A stretch of DNA of 64,000 nucleotides from Morella rubra (lineage: Eukaryota > Streptophyta > Magnoliopsida > Fagales > Myricaceae), in contig RXIC02000096.1 in the NCBI GenBank assembly GCA_003952965.2, positions 1-64,000 of the forward strand, read 5' to 3'. The position numbers and the translations under genes are program-made. Under the pieces are notes generated by a model. The model ran no database searches. It saw nothing but the letters and a program-made list of their open reading frames with translations, and was not told the DNA's origin. Shown here piece by piece: positions 62,602 to 64,000 of this stretch. Each line of letters starts with the position of its first letter. The first letter of the stretch is position 1.

Positions 62602-64000
62602 CTCTCTATTTCTCCCTCTCTGTCTCTCTCTGTCTGGTGTGCGCTCAGATCGATGATTTTTTAATTGAGGAGTTTCGGGACGGGGATGTGAACTTCCTTC
62701 AGGTGCAAACGTTAAAGAAATTCGGACGGGGTTTTGGTCATTGGGTGTGGGGGTCTCTCCGATTGTTCGTTCGTTCGTTTTTATATGTAGAGTGCTAGTT
62801 ACGGTAGTTGTCTGGCTCTCTGCGCTTTGGGTTGGATCCCTCTCTCTCTCCGTTGATTTTTTTTTTCTTTTCTTAAAGAAAGCACATTACTGAAAGAGCT
62901 TCATTCCATGAGCCGATCGTTTCAACAGTAATAAAAAAGTTGCCGCAACAACCTCGTCGTTGAGCTTTCGATCGATTTGAGTAGGCAACACCCAAACTGC
63001 CGTAAAATAATGAAAATGATCTATACTAGGGGAAAAAAAAAATCAGAGAATTTGGGTCCGACTTGCCTGCGGTGAATTTCCGTCCCTACAATTTCTAAAT
63101 TTATTAAAAAATTATAAAATAATCTTTATTTTTTTATTAATTTATTATAATATTTATTTAAATTTCTCTTGTTACTTTTTTATTAAATCTTATAAAATAT
63201 CTTCACTTTTCCATAAATCTCAAAATTTTTAAAATTTCTTCTATCGAACACCCTTAAATCATATCGAGTGTGATAAAAAGTTGCAAAGCTGTAGGATTTT
63301 GCATTGGCAGTATTGGTGGCGATTTCTTTCCCTACCATGTTGTTATCCCTCAAACAGTTCCGTTTGGGTTGATAATTGGTGACTACCAGTGCCACTAACA
63401 CCGAACTGGTGGGTGATTACTAGTGAGTAAAAGAGAGAGAGATCGGCCTATTGGGAGAGGAAAACACCTAAAATTACTTTGTCTTATTACTTATTTGAAT
63501 TTTAGATACTTTTTACTTATAACAAAATTTTAGTCAAATTTGAAAAGTAATTTTTTGGTTTAAGAAATTACAATTTTATATTTATAAAAATGTTGACAGT
63601 AAAAATTATAATTTTCCAGGTTAAAAATTAATTTTTATCAATTTTATTTTTTTTAATACAAATAAAAAAATAAAATCAACAGTCGCATGACAAAAAGATA
63701 ATTTGGTGTGAAAAATTGTCACGACGCTGTAGATGGTATTTATTCCAAAACAAAAATTTGGAAGATGAAGGGAGCTTTGAACTGTTGGTCGGACACAAAC
63801 AATAATCCCATTTCAGACACTTTTTGTATTCATAGCAAAAAATTGTAGTTAATTTTGTTGAGAACAAAATTGTAATTTTAAAGATTAAAAAGTTAGGTTC
63901 TGTTTGTTTCACTTTTTTTTTTTAAATAGTTTCAAATGCATTATACTTTTGTCAATATTGTAATTTCTAGTATTCGGTTGTTACATCAAATATATTTTCT
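62602..64000. other. ACBP promoter and AT-rich upstream DNA
   Basis: A CT-rich leader lies directly upstream of the minus-strand ATG (a TCTCTCTC-type run on the plus strand at 62600-62640, GA-rich on the minus). From about 63080 to 64000 the DNA is very AT-rich, with stretches such as 63080-63255 that resemble the window's AT-rich MITE family but lack clear ends. No gene. Confidence 0.4.

Noticed and set aside
1..64000. CRISPR array, operon or bacterial insertion
   Set aside because: No regularly spaced repeats; all genes are intron-bearing plant genes (or single-exon plant genes) with separate promoters.

Overview
The window is nuclear DNA of a flowering plant, almost certainly a eudicot. 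Genes have many short exons with GT-AG introns, intergenic DNA is AT-rich and full of small inverted-repeat transposons, and the families are plant-typical: a RecQsim-type helicase, a kelch acyl-CoA-binding protein, an SRC2-like C2 protein, an H2A with an SPKK tail, and a PDP-type PWWP protein. The proteins look like those of a woody rosid, but the species cannot be fixed from the sequence alone.

Layout. 1-630: truncated 5' copy of a BiP (ER HSP70) gene. 631-~8400: about 7.8 kb of gene-free DNA I cannot relate to anything. 8841-11988: near-complete BiP gene, same 5' end as the first copy but with several reading-frame faults. ~12000-14400: repeats, including a Mutator-type MITE with a perfect 9-bp target duplication. 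14400-23000: RecQ helicase, 15 coding exons, E2F-like sites at its 5' end. 26050-26120: tRNA-Gly(CCC). 27336-27713: small membrane-anchored coiled-coil protein. 28853-29588: histone H2A.W-type gene. 30112-35052: HtrA/DEG14-like serine protease, 11 exons. All of these are on the plus strand.

The rest is on the minus strand: an SRC2-like C2 protein (38657-37764), a PWWP/RRM chromatin protein (47152-42417, one frameshift) and a kelch acyl-CoA-binding protein (62601-48808). A large terminal-inverted-repeat transposon lies at 40515-41718 and a 5'-truncated LINE at 58118-58371. The last intron of the acyl-CoA-binding gene is about 8.1 kb, and the coiled-coil exon expected inside it was not found. 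Most of that intron looks like the unrelated block at 631-8400.

The genes are ordinary plant housekeeping neighbours, not an operon or cluster. Themes present are ER folding (BiP), DNA repair and heterochromatin (RecQ, H2A.W, PWWP), organelle proteolysis (DEG14) and lipid/Ca2+ signalling (ACBP, SRC2). No convincing new multi-gene system was found. The most useful signals are the duplicated and broken BiP locus, the two ~7.8 kb anomalous blocks that interrupt genes, the single-base frame faults (biological or assembly), several well-delimited transposons, and promoter motifs of the histone and RecQ genes.
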